Position numbers and translations under genes: made by a program. Shown one piece after another: positions 6,693 to 14,449 of a stretch of DNA of 23,348 bases (the stretch's first letter is position 1; every line of letters begins with the position of its first letter). The notes under the pieces are model-generated. The model saw only the letters and a list, made by a program, of their open reading frames with translations, ran no database searches and was not told where the DNA came from. Location of the stretch: assembly GCA_964559075.1 (NCBI GenBank), contig CAZLGJ010000035.1, positions 1-23,348 of the forward strand, in the 5' to 3' direction. The DNA is from Opacimonas sp964559075. Its GTDB lineage: Bacteria > Pseudomonadota > Gammaproteobacteria > Enterobacterales > Alteromonadaceae.

Positions 6693-7826
6693 ATGGAATC
6701 AACTAACCCGTTTAATCCCGACAAAGTAGTATCGCCAGAGCAATTTCTGGGGCGAGAAGTTCAGTTAGAGAAAATGCAACAGCTCATAGAAACCAAAAGT
6801 AACATTTTACTTTACGGTAACCGTCGCTATGGCAAAACGGCATTAATAAAAAAATGTTTCTCTGTACAAAGCAATGTACTTTGTATTTACATTGACGTTA
6901 TGGAAGTCACTGATGCGATGCATTTTGCACGGTTGTTATTCAACGGCGTACAACACGCATTGCCCTTCCATCTAAGAAACACCCTAGAGAAAATGAGTCG
7001 TTGGTTTAGCAAAATGTCGTTTAAAGTTGGGCCAAACAAAGCGGGAGACTCGCTCGTATTTTCACCCGACATGCAAGACATGGGGTTTGAGGAATCGCTT
7101 GAGGTTACTTTCTCTGGCATAACACGCTTTATCACAGACAATAGCGAATATACTCATTGCGTCATAGCAATCGATGAGTTTCAACAGGTATCACAAATAA
7201 AAGAAGAAAAGGTCGACGCAATTTTGCGAAAAATTTCGCAGGTATCTGAGGAAGTTAGCTTTATTTTTTCAGGGAGTAAAAAAAACCTTCTGCGCGCAAT
7301 GATGATGTCGCCAGATGCCCCCTTCTATCAAATGGTCACACCCATTTATATAGAAGGGATTGAAGAAGAAAGACTTCACAAGTACTGCAACGAATTATTA
7401 CAAGCAGAAATTGACGAAGACGCCTTTCAAATACTTTACCAGTGGATGCGAGGTACCACGAAGTTAATTTTGACCGTTTGTCGCGATCTATGGTGGAAAC
7501 AAGCATCAACTTATAGCCTCATTGATATTCGTGAAACAGTAGAAGATATGATTAATTTATATGGAGATACCTACAACGATTTAATTACGGGCCTCACGCC
7601 GTTACAAAGAAAAGCCTTACTGATCATTCAAATGGCAAAGTGCGATGGTGTCTTTAATAGTAAGTTGCTGAATGAATTCAACATCACTAAGCAATCACTC
7701 AACCAAGTTCTCGAGAAATTTATCAAAAATGACGTTGTATCAAAACATGCCCAAGGCGAGTACGTGATTAATGACACGCTTTTTGCGCTATGGATTGAGA
7801 TGAATCTAATTGAAGGTGATAGATAA
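6693..7826 (+). CDS. AAA/STAND-like ATPase (archaeal-ATPase-type) of unknown function
   Basis: The 377-residue protein begins with the typical entry of this ATPase group: NPF near residue 5 and FLGRE (18-22). It then has Walker A GNRRYGKT (42-49), Walker B CVIAIDEF with D161 and E162, and a sensor-like FIFSGS (190-195). The last 75 residues, from LTPLQRKALLII (301-312), read as a winged-helix domain, so nucleic-acid or partner binding is likely. No nuclease, protease or membrane domain is visible, and I cannot name its role. The gene is AT-rich (25-40 percent GC in sampled stretches) against about 50-60 percent in the adjacent helicase, which suggests acquisition from elsewhere. It is alone on its strand between two minus-strand operons, and its promoter is back to back with that of the helicase. 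The ribosome site is weak. A terminator for its strand is not evident. Confidence 0.85.
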   Translation: MESTNPFNPDKVVSPEQFLGREVQLEKMQQLIETKSNILLYGNRRYGKTALIKKCFSVQSNVLCIYIDVMEVTDAMHFARLLFNGVQHALPFHLRNTLEKMSRWFSKMSFKVGPNKAGDSLVFSPDMQDMGFEESLEVTFSGITRFITDNSEYTHCVIAIDEFQQVSQIKEEKVDAILRKISQVSEEVSFIFSGSKKNLLRAMMMSPDAPFYQMVTPIYIEGIEEERLHKYCNELLQAEIDEDAFQILYQWMRGTTKLILTVCRDLWWKQASTYSLIDIRETVEDMINLYGDTYNDLITGLTPLQRKALLIIQMAKCDGVFNSKLLNEFNITKQSLNQVLEKFIKNDVVSKHAQGEYVINDTLFALWIEMNLIEGDR

Positions 7827-7833
7827 GTAGAAC

Positions 7834-7868
7834 AAAAAACCCCTATTTTACAAAGCATAAAATAGGGG
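7834..7868 (-). terminator. Rho-independent terminator of the GH13-symporter operon
   Basis: CCCCTATTTT (7840-7849) and AAAATAGGGG (7859-7868) form a perfect 10-base stem with a nine-base loop. On the minus strand the stem is followed by six T (7834-7839). On the plus strand no T-run follows, so it serves the glucosidase operon and would be a poor stop for the ATPase transcript. Confidence 0.88.
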
Positions 7869-7890
7869 ATCTAAAGTTCAAGAAACGAGC

Positions 7891-9612
7891 TTAGGCCAAA
7901 ACTAAGCTTTGATAAGGCTGTAAGGTAATGGCATCGGCTGTGCGCACCACATCTTCAAGGTTATTGCTCAAGACCTGCTGATATTGCACACACTCAGCGC
8001 AGCTAACCGTCTGCGTAGTATCCGAGAAGTTTAATAAGACCAAGATCGCCTTCTCGCCTATTACATCCTCACTCGAGTCAGCTAATACGCGCGTGTAGGC
8101 ATAGACTGACTCATGCTCAGGTAACAGCAAGGTATACGCGCCGTACACCAACGTTTGCTGCGCTTTGCGCAGCGCGGTAAGCGCGCGGAAGTGATTCAGC
8201 ACCGAATGCGGATCGGCCTCTTGCGCCGCCACATTTAACGATGAATAATCTGGATTCACTGAAATCCACGGCTCTCCAGAAGTAAAGCCCGCTTGTGCAG
8301 TCGCATCCCACTGCATCGGTGTGCGTGAGTTATCGCGGCTAAACTCCACCAAGTTGCGCATGAATTTTCCTATGTCACGGCCCTTGGCCTGAGCTTCTTT
8401 GTAGCCATTGATCGCCGCGATGTCTTTGTATTCGTCGATCGTTTGGAAGCGAATATTGGTCATGCCGAGCTCATCACCGTAGTAGGTAAACGGCGTGCCG
8501 CGCATCGTTAATAGGAATGTATTGAGCAGCTTGGTCGAGGCATCGCGATATTCCGCGCGGTCATCGCCCCAGCGCGACACCATGCGCGAGAGGTCGTGGT
8601 TGGCCAAAAAGATCGCCAGCCAGCCATCGTCAGCAAATGACGCATCCCATTGAGAATACAGCGTTTTAAACTCTAACAACGTGTGGCGTTTATCCACGTC
8701 TTTGCCAAGCTCTACCCCTTCAAAGTGATAGGCAATTTGTAGTTCATTCCGATGGCTATCCACTAGATCATGCGCGTCTTGAAAGCTCGAACCCGCCCCT
8801 TCGCTCACCGCAAACACGTCGTATTTGGAGAGGACTTCATCATACATCTCACGTAGATAGGGGTGGATATTGGGTCCCATGCCGTGGTATTTGATGATGT
8901 AGTCGATACTGGCTTCGTATTCGTCAGGCAGTTTGGGAAATTCAGTGTCTTTAGAGACAAACTGAAACGCATCCAAACGGAAGCCATCGACGCCTTTTTG
9001 TGCCCAAAAATGCATAATGTCATACACTTCTTGGCGCACTTTGGGATTTTCCCAATTCAGATCAGGCTGTTTGACCGCAAAGTAATGCAGGTAGTAGGCA
9101 TCGGTTTGCTCGTCGTATTTCCACGCATCGCCATTTTCGTCAAAATAACTCCAGCGCCAGTTAGGCTTGCCCTTTTCGGCCGGCCACCAGTGATAATAAT
9201 CGCGATAGGGATTGTCCCGAGATGAGCGCGACTGCTGAAACCAGTCATGTTCATCTGAAGTATGGTTAACTACCAGATCCATGATGAATTTGATGCCACG
9301 CGCATGCAGACCAGCAAGCAGCTCATCAAAATCAGCCATGCTGCCAAATTCGCGCATAATCGCCCGGTAGTCACTGATATCATAGCCGTTATCGTCATTG
9401 GGCGATTCGTAAATCGGGTTCATCCACACTGCGGTAACGCCAAGGCTGGCGATATAATCGAGCTTGTCGATCACTCCGCGCAAGTCACCCACACCATTGC
9501 CGGTGCTGTCTTTAAAACTACGTGGATAAATTTGGTAGACAATTTGTTCTTTCCACCATACCTGCAAATCCGCTAGCGCTTGTGCGCTAGCGGTTAGTTC
9601 GTTCTTGCTCAT
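7891..9612 (-). CDS. GH13 alpha-glucosidase (oligo-1,6-/alpha-1,4-glucosidase type)
   Basis: The 573-residue protein has the full set of GH13 signature regions: DLVVNHTS (112-119), GFRLDA with nucleophile D214, the acid/base glutamate in VSEGAG (E271), and LANHD (H339, D340). It opens with VVYQIYPRSF-like sequence (25-33) and GVGDLRGVIDKLDYI (40-54), as in oligoglucosidases that release glucose from the non-reducing end. No signal peptide is present, so it acts in the cytoplasm on imported oligosaccharides. The residue after the nucleophile is Ala rather than the Val typical of strict alpha-1,6 enzymes. From family knowledge this hints at alpha-1,4 activity, but specificity is not settled. 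It lies 19 bp after the GPH symporter and is the last gene of that operon, ending at a clear terminator. The ribosome site is weak, an AGG about 12 bases from the ATG. Confidence 0.93.
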   Translation of the reverse strand: MSKNELTASAQALADLQVWWKEQIVYQIYPRSFKDSTGNGVGDLRGVIDKLDYIASLGVTAVWMNPIYESPNDDNGYDISDYRAIMREFGSMADFDELLAGLHARGIKFIMDLVVNHTSDEHDWFQQSRSSRDNPYRDYYHWWPAEKGKPNWRWSYFDENGDAWKYDEQTDAYYLHYFAVKQPDLNWENPKVRQEVYDIMHFWAQKGVDGFRLDAFQFVSKDTEFPKLPDEYEASIDYIIKYHGMGPNIHPYLREMYDEVLSKYDVFAVSEGAGSSFQDAHDLVDSHRNELQIAYHFEGVELGKDVDKRHTLLEFKTLYSQWDASFADDGWLAIFLANHDLSRMVSRWGDDRAEYRDASTKLLNTFLLTMRGTPFTYYGDELGMTNIRFQTIDEYKDIAAINGYKEAQAKGRDIGKFMRNLVEFSRDNSRTPMQWDATAQAGFTSGEPWISVNPDYSSLNVAAQEADPHSVLNHFRALTALRKAQQTLVYGAYTLLLPEHESVYAYTRVLADSSEDVIGEKAILVLLNFSDTTQTVSCAECVQYQQVLSNNLEDVVRTADAITLQPYQSLVLA

Positions 9613-9631
9613 GCTTGCTGTTGCCTAAAAA

Positions 9632-11035
9632 TTAGCTTTGTTGACCAGAGAAGTCACCCTTGGCACGACGCTCAAGCAGTTCATTCTCAATTTTGTCGAG
9701 GAGGGTTTTGTCCAGCTTGTAGAAGACCATCAACACTCCACCGGCGATAAATAGCACCGCAGGGAGTAACGTGGTCATCCAGTGGATCCCGTTCATCGCA
9801 CTCTCAGTCAGCTCAGTATTGGCCACAAAGCCTACCCCTGCCAAGATAAAACCTGGTAGCGCGCCGCCAATGGCAGAGCCAAACTTTAACGCAAACATGG
9901 ACGCAGATACCGTCAAGCCAGATGCACGCGAGCCAGTTAACCACTCGCCGTATTCGGCGCAGTCGGTAAACATGGCGAATAATAACGTGATGGTGAGACC
10001 AAAGGTAAACAAACCACAGGTATGTAAGAACACCGCTAGCCAGTAACTTTCTGCCGGTACTAGATAGCTCAGCACGAGGAAGCCAGCGTGCGCGACCGAC
10101 GCCCACAGCACCAGCATGTGTTTGGAATAGCGCTTGGTAAACCACGGCGTGGACATGGCACCAATCAACTGACCAAGTAAGGCAATGGATGAGAACACCG
10201 CCACGCGGTCAAAGATCCAAATAAAGTTTTCACTGCCGTGGCCTTGGTAGTATTTGACATAATAAATGACAGTCGCAACTCGCGTCACGTACGCTACTAA
10301 TAGCACAATACAAACAATCGCCAAAATCACCCAGGAGATGTTCTTAACAAGCTCCTTCATGTCTTCCATCGGCTTGGTTTTGTGCTTAGGCAACTCAATG
10401 CGCTCTTTAGTTGTTGCAAACGTCGTCCAGAACATCAGCATCGAGAGGATCGCAAACAAAATAATGGTCATGCGAAATCCTAATACATCATCGCCACCAC
10501 CAAGCATGTTTACTAGCGGTGTCGCAAACATAGCGACCAATAAAGTACCGCCACTGGCAAATATAAAGCGATACGTAGTGACCTTAGTACGCTCTTCGGC
10601 CACCGGTGAAATCACTGCCAACAAGCCAGAATACGGTACATTGATCGCAGTATAGATCAACATCACGCCAATATAAGTGACGTAGGCATAAGCTAATTTG
10701 CCTGAATCTGACAGCTCTGGACCATAAAAAATCGCCACACCCAAAATGCCGTAGGGGATCGCCATGTACAACAAATACGGACGATATTTACCAAAACGCG
10801 TATTTGTACGGTCGGCAATTAAGCCCATACCGGGGTCAGTCACAGCATCGATGATTTTTGAGATCAGCATCATGGTCGCGACAGCAGCGGGTGCCAGTCC
10901 ATATACGTCGGTGTAGTAATAAAGCAGGTAAAGACCAAAAAAACCAAGATAGAAGTTTGAGGCCATATCGCCTAGACCGTATCCCGCTTTTTCTTTAAAT
11001 GAGAGTTTGGACGTATCCGCGGTTTGCTGTGTCAT
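9632..11035 (-). CDS. GPH-family sugar:cation symporter (MelB-like MFS transporter)
   Basis: The 467-residue protein has about twelve hydrophobic segments and the markers of the glycoside-pentoside-hexuronide family. These include GYGLGDMASNFYLGFF near the N-terminus (18-33), DAVTDPGMGLIADRTNTRFG followed by KYRPYLL (from residue 63) in the loop after helix 2, and INVPYSGLLAVIS (130-142). Members take up sugars or glycosides with Na+ or H+ across the inner membrane. The next gene, a cytoplasmic GH13 glucosidase 19 bp away, points to a maltose- or isomaltose-type alpha-glucoside as substrate. AGGAG lies 10 bases before the ATG. It is the first gene of the operon, with a promoter and inverted-repeat operator candidate directly upstream. 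No regulator gene, outer-membrane receptor or ABC system for the sugar is present in the window. Confidence 0.92.
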   Translation of the reverse strand: MTQQTADTSKLSFKEKAGYGLGDMASNFYLGFFGLYLLYYYTDVYGLAPAAVATMMLISKIIDAVTDPGMGLIADRTNTRFGKYRPYLLYMAIPYGILGVAIFYGPELSDSGKLAYAYVTYIGVMLIYTAINVPYSGLLAVISPVAEERTKVTTYRFIFASGGTLLVAMFATPLVNMLGGGDDVLGFRMTIILFAILSMLMFWTTFATTKERIELPKHKTKPMEDMKELVKNISWVILAIVCIVLLVAYVTRVATVIYYVKYYQGHGSENFIWIFDRVAVFSSIALLGQLIGAMSTPWFTKRYSKHMLVLWASVAHAGFLVLSYLVPAESYWLAVFLHTCGLFTFGLTITLLFAMFTDCAEYGEWLTGSRASGLTVSASMFALKFGSAIGGALPGFILAGVGFVANTELTESAMNGIHWMTTLLPAVLFIAGGVLMVFYKLDKTLLDKIENELLERRAKGDFSGQQS

Positions 11036-11070
11036 CGATGGATGCTCCTGAAGCTTATGTTAACGCTGTG

Positions 11071-11126
11071 TGCAAAAGTTGCTTATGAAATTTTGCAACT
11101 ATAGTATCACGGCATCAGGATTTTAA
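11071..11126 (-). promoter_or_regulatory. Predicted promoter and operator of the symporter-glucosidase operon
   Basis: On the minus strand TTAAAA (11121-11126), a 17-base spacer and TATAGT (11098-11103) form a sigma-70-like promoter. Starting at the edge of the -10, TGCAAAA (11091-11097 on the plus strand as TTTTGCA) and TTTTGCA (11071-11077 as TGCAAAA) are a perfect 7-base inverted repeat with 13 bases between them. Its place over the transcript start is typical of a repressor site. The regulator is not encoded nearby. Confidence 0.5.
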
Positions 11127-11190
11127 CACTTTTTTTACTTAATCCATTAAGATAAAAATCTATCATCCGCAATTTTGCGTACTTAAACGC

Positions 11191-12222
11191 ATGTTAACGA
11201 TTACCAATCACCCCGAACATTGGCTCGTGCCGCGCCCTTCAGGTCTCTACTGTAAACCTGCAGATGCCTATATTGATGCCATGCAGCCACACGCCAGAGT
11301 CATTGTGACGCATGGCCATGCTGATCATGCGCGCGGCGGTCACGGGACGGTCTGGGCAACGCCGGAAACCTTGGCAATCATGCGCACGCGCTATGGCGAT
11401 GAGCACTGCAAAACAGAGCGTGATTTGGGCTATGCACAAGAGATCGATATTGGCCTAGACGAGCCGGTGTGGCTCAGTTTTCATCCCGCTGGTCACATTT
11501 TGGGCTCAGCGCAAGTGCGCCTGCGCTACCGCGATGCCACTGTGGTGATCACCGGTGATTATAAACTCACGCCAGATCCCAGCTGCACCCCATTTACGCC
11601 GATCCCATGTGATGTGTTTATCACTGAGGCCACCTTTGCTCTACCGGTATTTGCGCACCCGCACATCAAAGACCAAATGCAGCGCTTGCTTGATTCATTA
11701 ACTCAGTTTCCAGAGCGTTGTCACTTACTGGGGGTCTACGCTTTAGGCAAATGTCAGCGGGTGTTATTGGCACTGCGTGAGTTGGGCTATGACAAGCCGA
11801 TTTATGCGCACGGAGCTATGCTCAAACTCATAGCACTATACCAATCCTTTGATTTTGACTTTGGAGAAGTAATTGCAGTGACTGATGTAGCCGATCCAAA
11901 ATCACTTGCCGGTGAGTTAGTACTTGCACCGCCTAGCGCATTGCACGACCGCTGGTCACGCAAATTGCCCAATGTATTACCCGTTGCTGCATCAGGCTGG
12001 ATGCAGATCCGCGCCCGCGCCAAACAAAAAAACGTCGAACTGCCCTTGATTGTCTCTGATCACTGCGATTGGCATGAACTGCATGCAGCGAGCGAGGCGG
12101 TCAATCCTCAGGAGGTGGGGGTGACCCACGGCCGCGAGGACGCCCTGATCCACTCGCTGACCCAGCAGGGTCGCACGGCGCGGGCCTTGAGGCTGGTTGG
12201 ATATGACGAGGACAGTGAATAA
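11191..12222 (+). CDS. Ligase-associated DNA damage response exonuclease (metallo-beta-lactamase fold)
   Basis: The 343-residue protein is a metallo-beta-lactamase/beta-CASP-like nuclease of the ligase-associated exonuclease family. Metal ligands are visible: THGHADHARGG (H41, H43, D45, H46), AGHILGSAQ (H102), TGDYK (D123) and a late SDHCDWHEL (289-297), with VTHGRED near the end (311-317). The usual family opening, GLYC then IDAM, is present near residues 18-31. The downstream ligase starts on the last base of this gene's stop codon (TAATG), so the two are translated as a coupled operon. No ribosome site is obvious before the ATG. The last 40 or so codons are far richer in GC than the rest of the gene. 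The gene runs divergently from the sugar operon and is about 7 kb from its usual partners pdeM and helicase. Confidence 0.94.
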   Translation: MLTITNHPEHWLVPRPSGLYCKPADAYIDAMQPHARVIVTHGHADHARGGHGTVWATPETLAIMRTRYGDEHCKTERDLGYAQEIDIGLDEPVWLSFHPAGHILGSAQVRLRYRDATVVITGDYKLTPDPSCTPFTPIPCDVFITEATFALPVFAHPHIKDQMQRLLDSLTQFPERCHLLGVYALGKCQRVLLALRELGYDKPIYAHGAMLKLIALYQSFDFDFGEVIAVTDVADPKSLAGELVLAPPSALHDRWSRKLPNVLPVAASGWMQIRARAKQKNVELPLIVSDHCDWHELHAASEAVNPQEVGVTHGREDALIHSLTQQGRTARALRLVGYDEDSE

Positions 12223-13820
12223 TGCAGGCACTATCGACGCTGTTAGATGCGCTGTATTTTACCTCCAGCCACTTAGCCAAATCTCGCATACTGCAAGATT
12301 ATCTCGCCAACACGCCCGATCCGGAACGCGGCTGGGTACTAGGCCTGTTAGCTGGTGAGCTCGATTTTAAATGGTTTAAACGCAACACCATTAAGCAGTT
12401 AATACTGCAGCGCTGTGATGAAACCTTATTCAACCTCAGCTATGACTACGTCGGTGAAATGTCAGAAACCGTCGCGCACCTTTGGCCAAACGCGCCGACT
12501 GAAGGCTTTGTCGCGCCGAGCTTGAGCGAGTTTATTGCCTTTGTTCAAAGCCATTCCAAAGCTGAAGTAGAAGCGTATTTAGTAGAGTGCTTGAATAACC
12601 TACCGACTAGCCAACGCTGGACCTTGATCAAACTTGGCACCGGTGGCTTGCGAGTCGGTCTCTCAGCACGCCGCCTCAAGCAGATTTTGGCCAGCTACGG
12701 TAACCGTGACGTCAACGACATTGAGCAGCTGTGGCACGGACTAGCACCGCCCTATACTGACCTGCTAGCATGGCTCGAGCAGCGCGGTCCTAAACCCGAC
12801 ATTAGCGATAAAACCGTGTTTCATCCGGTGATGCTGGCTCACCCCTTGTTGCCAGATGTTATTGCCAATTTAGATTTTGCGCAGTATGTCGCCGAGCATA
12901 AATACGATGGGATCCGCGTCCAGCTGGTGATTAAAGCGCACGGTAAGGCGCTGTTCTCGCGCACCGGTGATGATATCAGCCACAGTTTTCCCGATGTGTT
13001 AGCCCTATTCGACCACGTAGGTGTGTATGACGCCGAGCTGTTGGCCTTTGATACAGACCATCGCATCGCTTCGTTCAATCAATTACAGCAGCGCTTAAAC
13101 AAAAAGAAACCCAGCCACAAGCTACAAAACACCATCCCATGCGGACTGCAGTTTTATGACTTGCTTGCCATCGGTGATACTGAATTAGTCTCACTGCCGC
13201 TGATCGAGCGACAAGCGCGATTAGCACAGCTTGTTACGCACATGGACAGCCCACTGCTGAATATCTCCACGCCGTTCAATATTCAAGACCATGCAGCTTT
13301 AGTGGCTGAGCGCGAAAAAGCCTGCTCCCTTCATGATGGGCATGTCGAAGGACTCATGCTCAAACGCAAAGACGCGCCCTATACACCAGGGCGGCCCAAA
13401 GGCGTGTGGTACAAGTTTAAACGCGACCCAAAACTCATCGATGCCGTGATCATGTATGCCCAACGCGGGCACGGCAAACGCTCGTCATACTATTCGGACT
13501 TTACCTTTGGATTGTGGGCACAGCGCGATGGAAACACGGTGCTACTGCCTATTGGCAAAGCCTATTCCGGTTTTACTGATGCAGAACTCACTGAGTTAGA
13601 TAAATGGGTCAGACAGCACACTATTGGCCGTTTTGGTCCTGTCAAAGAAGTGCACAAGAGTCTCGTGGTCGAGGTCGCATTTGATTCAGCACACGTCTCA
13701 ACGCGGCACAAGTCGGGGGTCGCGCTTAGATTTCCGCGTTTCCACCGGATCCGCTGGGACAAACCTGCCGCCGAAGCAGATACTCTCGAGTGCTTTGAGC
13801 GGCAGTTTATCCAGCTTTAA
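12222..13820 (+). CDS. ATP-dependent DNA ligase of the cisplatin-damage-response (PP_1105) family
   Basis: The 532-residue protein is an ATP-dependent DNA ligase that seals nicks. The adenylation motif EHKYDGIR gives K227 as the AMP-accepting lysine. Other nucleotidyltransferase motifs are SRTGDD (246-251), DAELLAF (270-276), HVEGLMLKR (374-382) and VWYKFKRD (395-402). An N-terminal all-helical DNA-binding domain (about 1-190) and a C-terminal OB fold (about 405-532) complete the family layout. Length and motif spacing match the bacterial family that sits with Lhr-Core, PdeM and the exonuclease. The ATG overlaps the exonuclease stop by one base, and GAGGA lies nine bases upstream within that gene. 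It ends 20 bp before the convergent GST gene. Confidence 0.96.
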   Translation: MQALSTLLDALYFTSSHLAKSRILQDYLANTPDPERGWVLGLLAGELDFKWFKRNTIKQLILQRCDETLFNLSYDYVGEMSETVAHLWPNAPTEGFVAPSLSEFIAFVQSHSKAEVEAYLVECLNNLPTSQRWTLIKLGTGGLRVGLSARRLKQILASYGNRDVNDIEQLWHGLAPPYTDLLAWLEQRGPKPDISDKTVFHPVMLAHPLLPDVIANLDFAQYVAEHKYDGIRVQLVIKAHGKALFSRTGDDISHSFPDVLALFDHVGVYDAELLAFDTDHRIASFNQLQQRLNKKKPSHKLQNTIPCGLQFYDLLAIGDTELVSLPLIERQARLAQLVTHMDSPLLNISTPFNIQDHAALVAEREKACSLHDGHVEGLMLKRKDAPYTPGRPKGVWYKFKRDPKLIDAVIMYAQRGHGKRSSYYSDFTFGLWAQRDGNTVLLPIGKAYSGFTDAELTELDKWVRQHTIGRFGPVKEVHKSLVVEVAFDSAHVSTRHKSGVALRFPRFHRIRWDKPAAEADTLECFERQFIQL

Positions 13821-13840
13821 GACCATACAAAATAGTCTGT

Positions 13841-14449
13841 TTACGCAGTGTAACTGGGCCTTGTCTTCACGGCATCATACCATCGCTGTAAATGCACTTG
13901 CGCAGGACTAATCCGCAGTTTGATTACCCGAGCAAAATCTATCGCACACAGGGCTACAATATCCGCGATCGAAAATTGCTCTCCAGCAACAAAGGTTGAC
14001 TCAGCGAGGTGCTGATCGAGCAAAACCATGGTCTTAGCGGCGTTAATACCTGCTTCTTTGCCGTATTCTAGCACCGGCGTCATACGGTCTTTAAACGCCC
14101 CAGAGGTATGCTGAAAACACATCCCCACCGGCACAAACAGATAAAACATCATGCGCTGTTGCCACTGCATAATAATGGCTTTTTTTACAGCCGTGGTGCC
14201 CATTAAAGGCACATCGGGGTGCTCTGCTTCAAAATAGGTGCAAATTGCCAGAGACTCACTGATACAAATCCCGTCATCAAGTTCTAAGATTGGCACTTTG
14301 CCGAAGGGGTTTTTGGCGCGCAAATCAGTAGCGAGATTGTCACCTGCAACAATATCGACCTGCTCATAGGTAACGTCAATGCCCTTTTCAGCGAGGAATA
14401 TCCTTACTATTCGCGGCGTCGGCGCGGTTTGCGTATCATAAATTTTCAT
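13841..14449 (-). CDS. Glutathione S-transferase family protein
   Basis: The 202-residue protein has the two-domain GST layout. The N-terminal thioredoxin-like domain (1-80) has the cis-proline and glutathione-binding motifs NPFGKVPILELDDG (47-60) and SESLAICTYFE (64-74). The C-terminal helical domain has the usual FSIADIVALCAIDFA N-cap box (158-172). It would act in the cytosol, joining glutathione to electrophiles or reducing small molecules; the substrate is unknown. Its ATG overlaps the ubiG stop (ATGA), with AAGGA seven bases upstream, so it is translated in coupling with ubiG. It converges on the ligase gene with only 20 bp between, and I see no strong terminator there. Confidence 0.92.
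   Translation of the reverse strand: MKIYDTQTAPTPRIVRIFLAEKGIDVTYEQVDIVAGDNLATDLRAKNPFGKVPILELDDGICISESLAICTYFEAEHPDVPLMGTTAVKKAIIMQWQQRMMFYLFVPVGMCFQHTSGAFKDRMTPVLEYGKEAGINAAKTMVLLDQHLAESTFVAGEQFSIADIVALCAIDFARVIKLRISPAQVHLQRWYDAVKTRPSYTA

Noticed and set aside
13815..13845. Hairpin between the convergent ligase and GST genes
   Set aside because: Only a four-base AGAC/GTCT match with no T-run; too weak to call a terminator.
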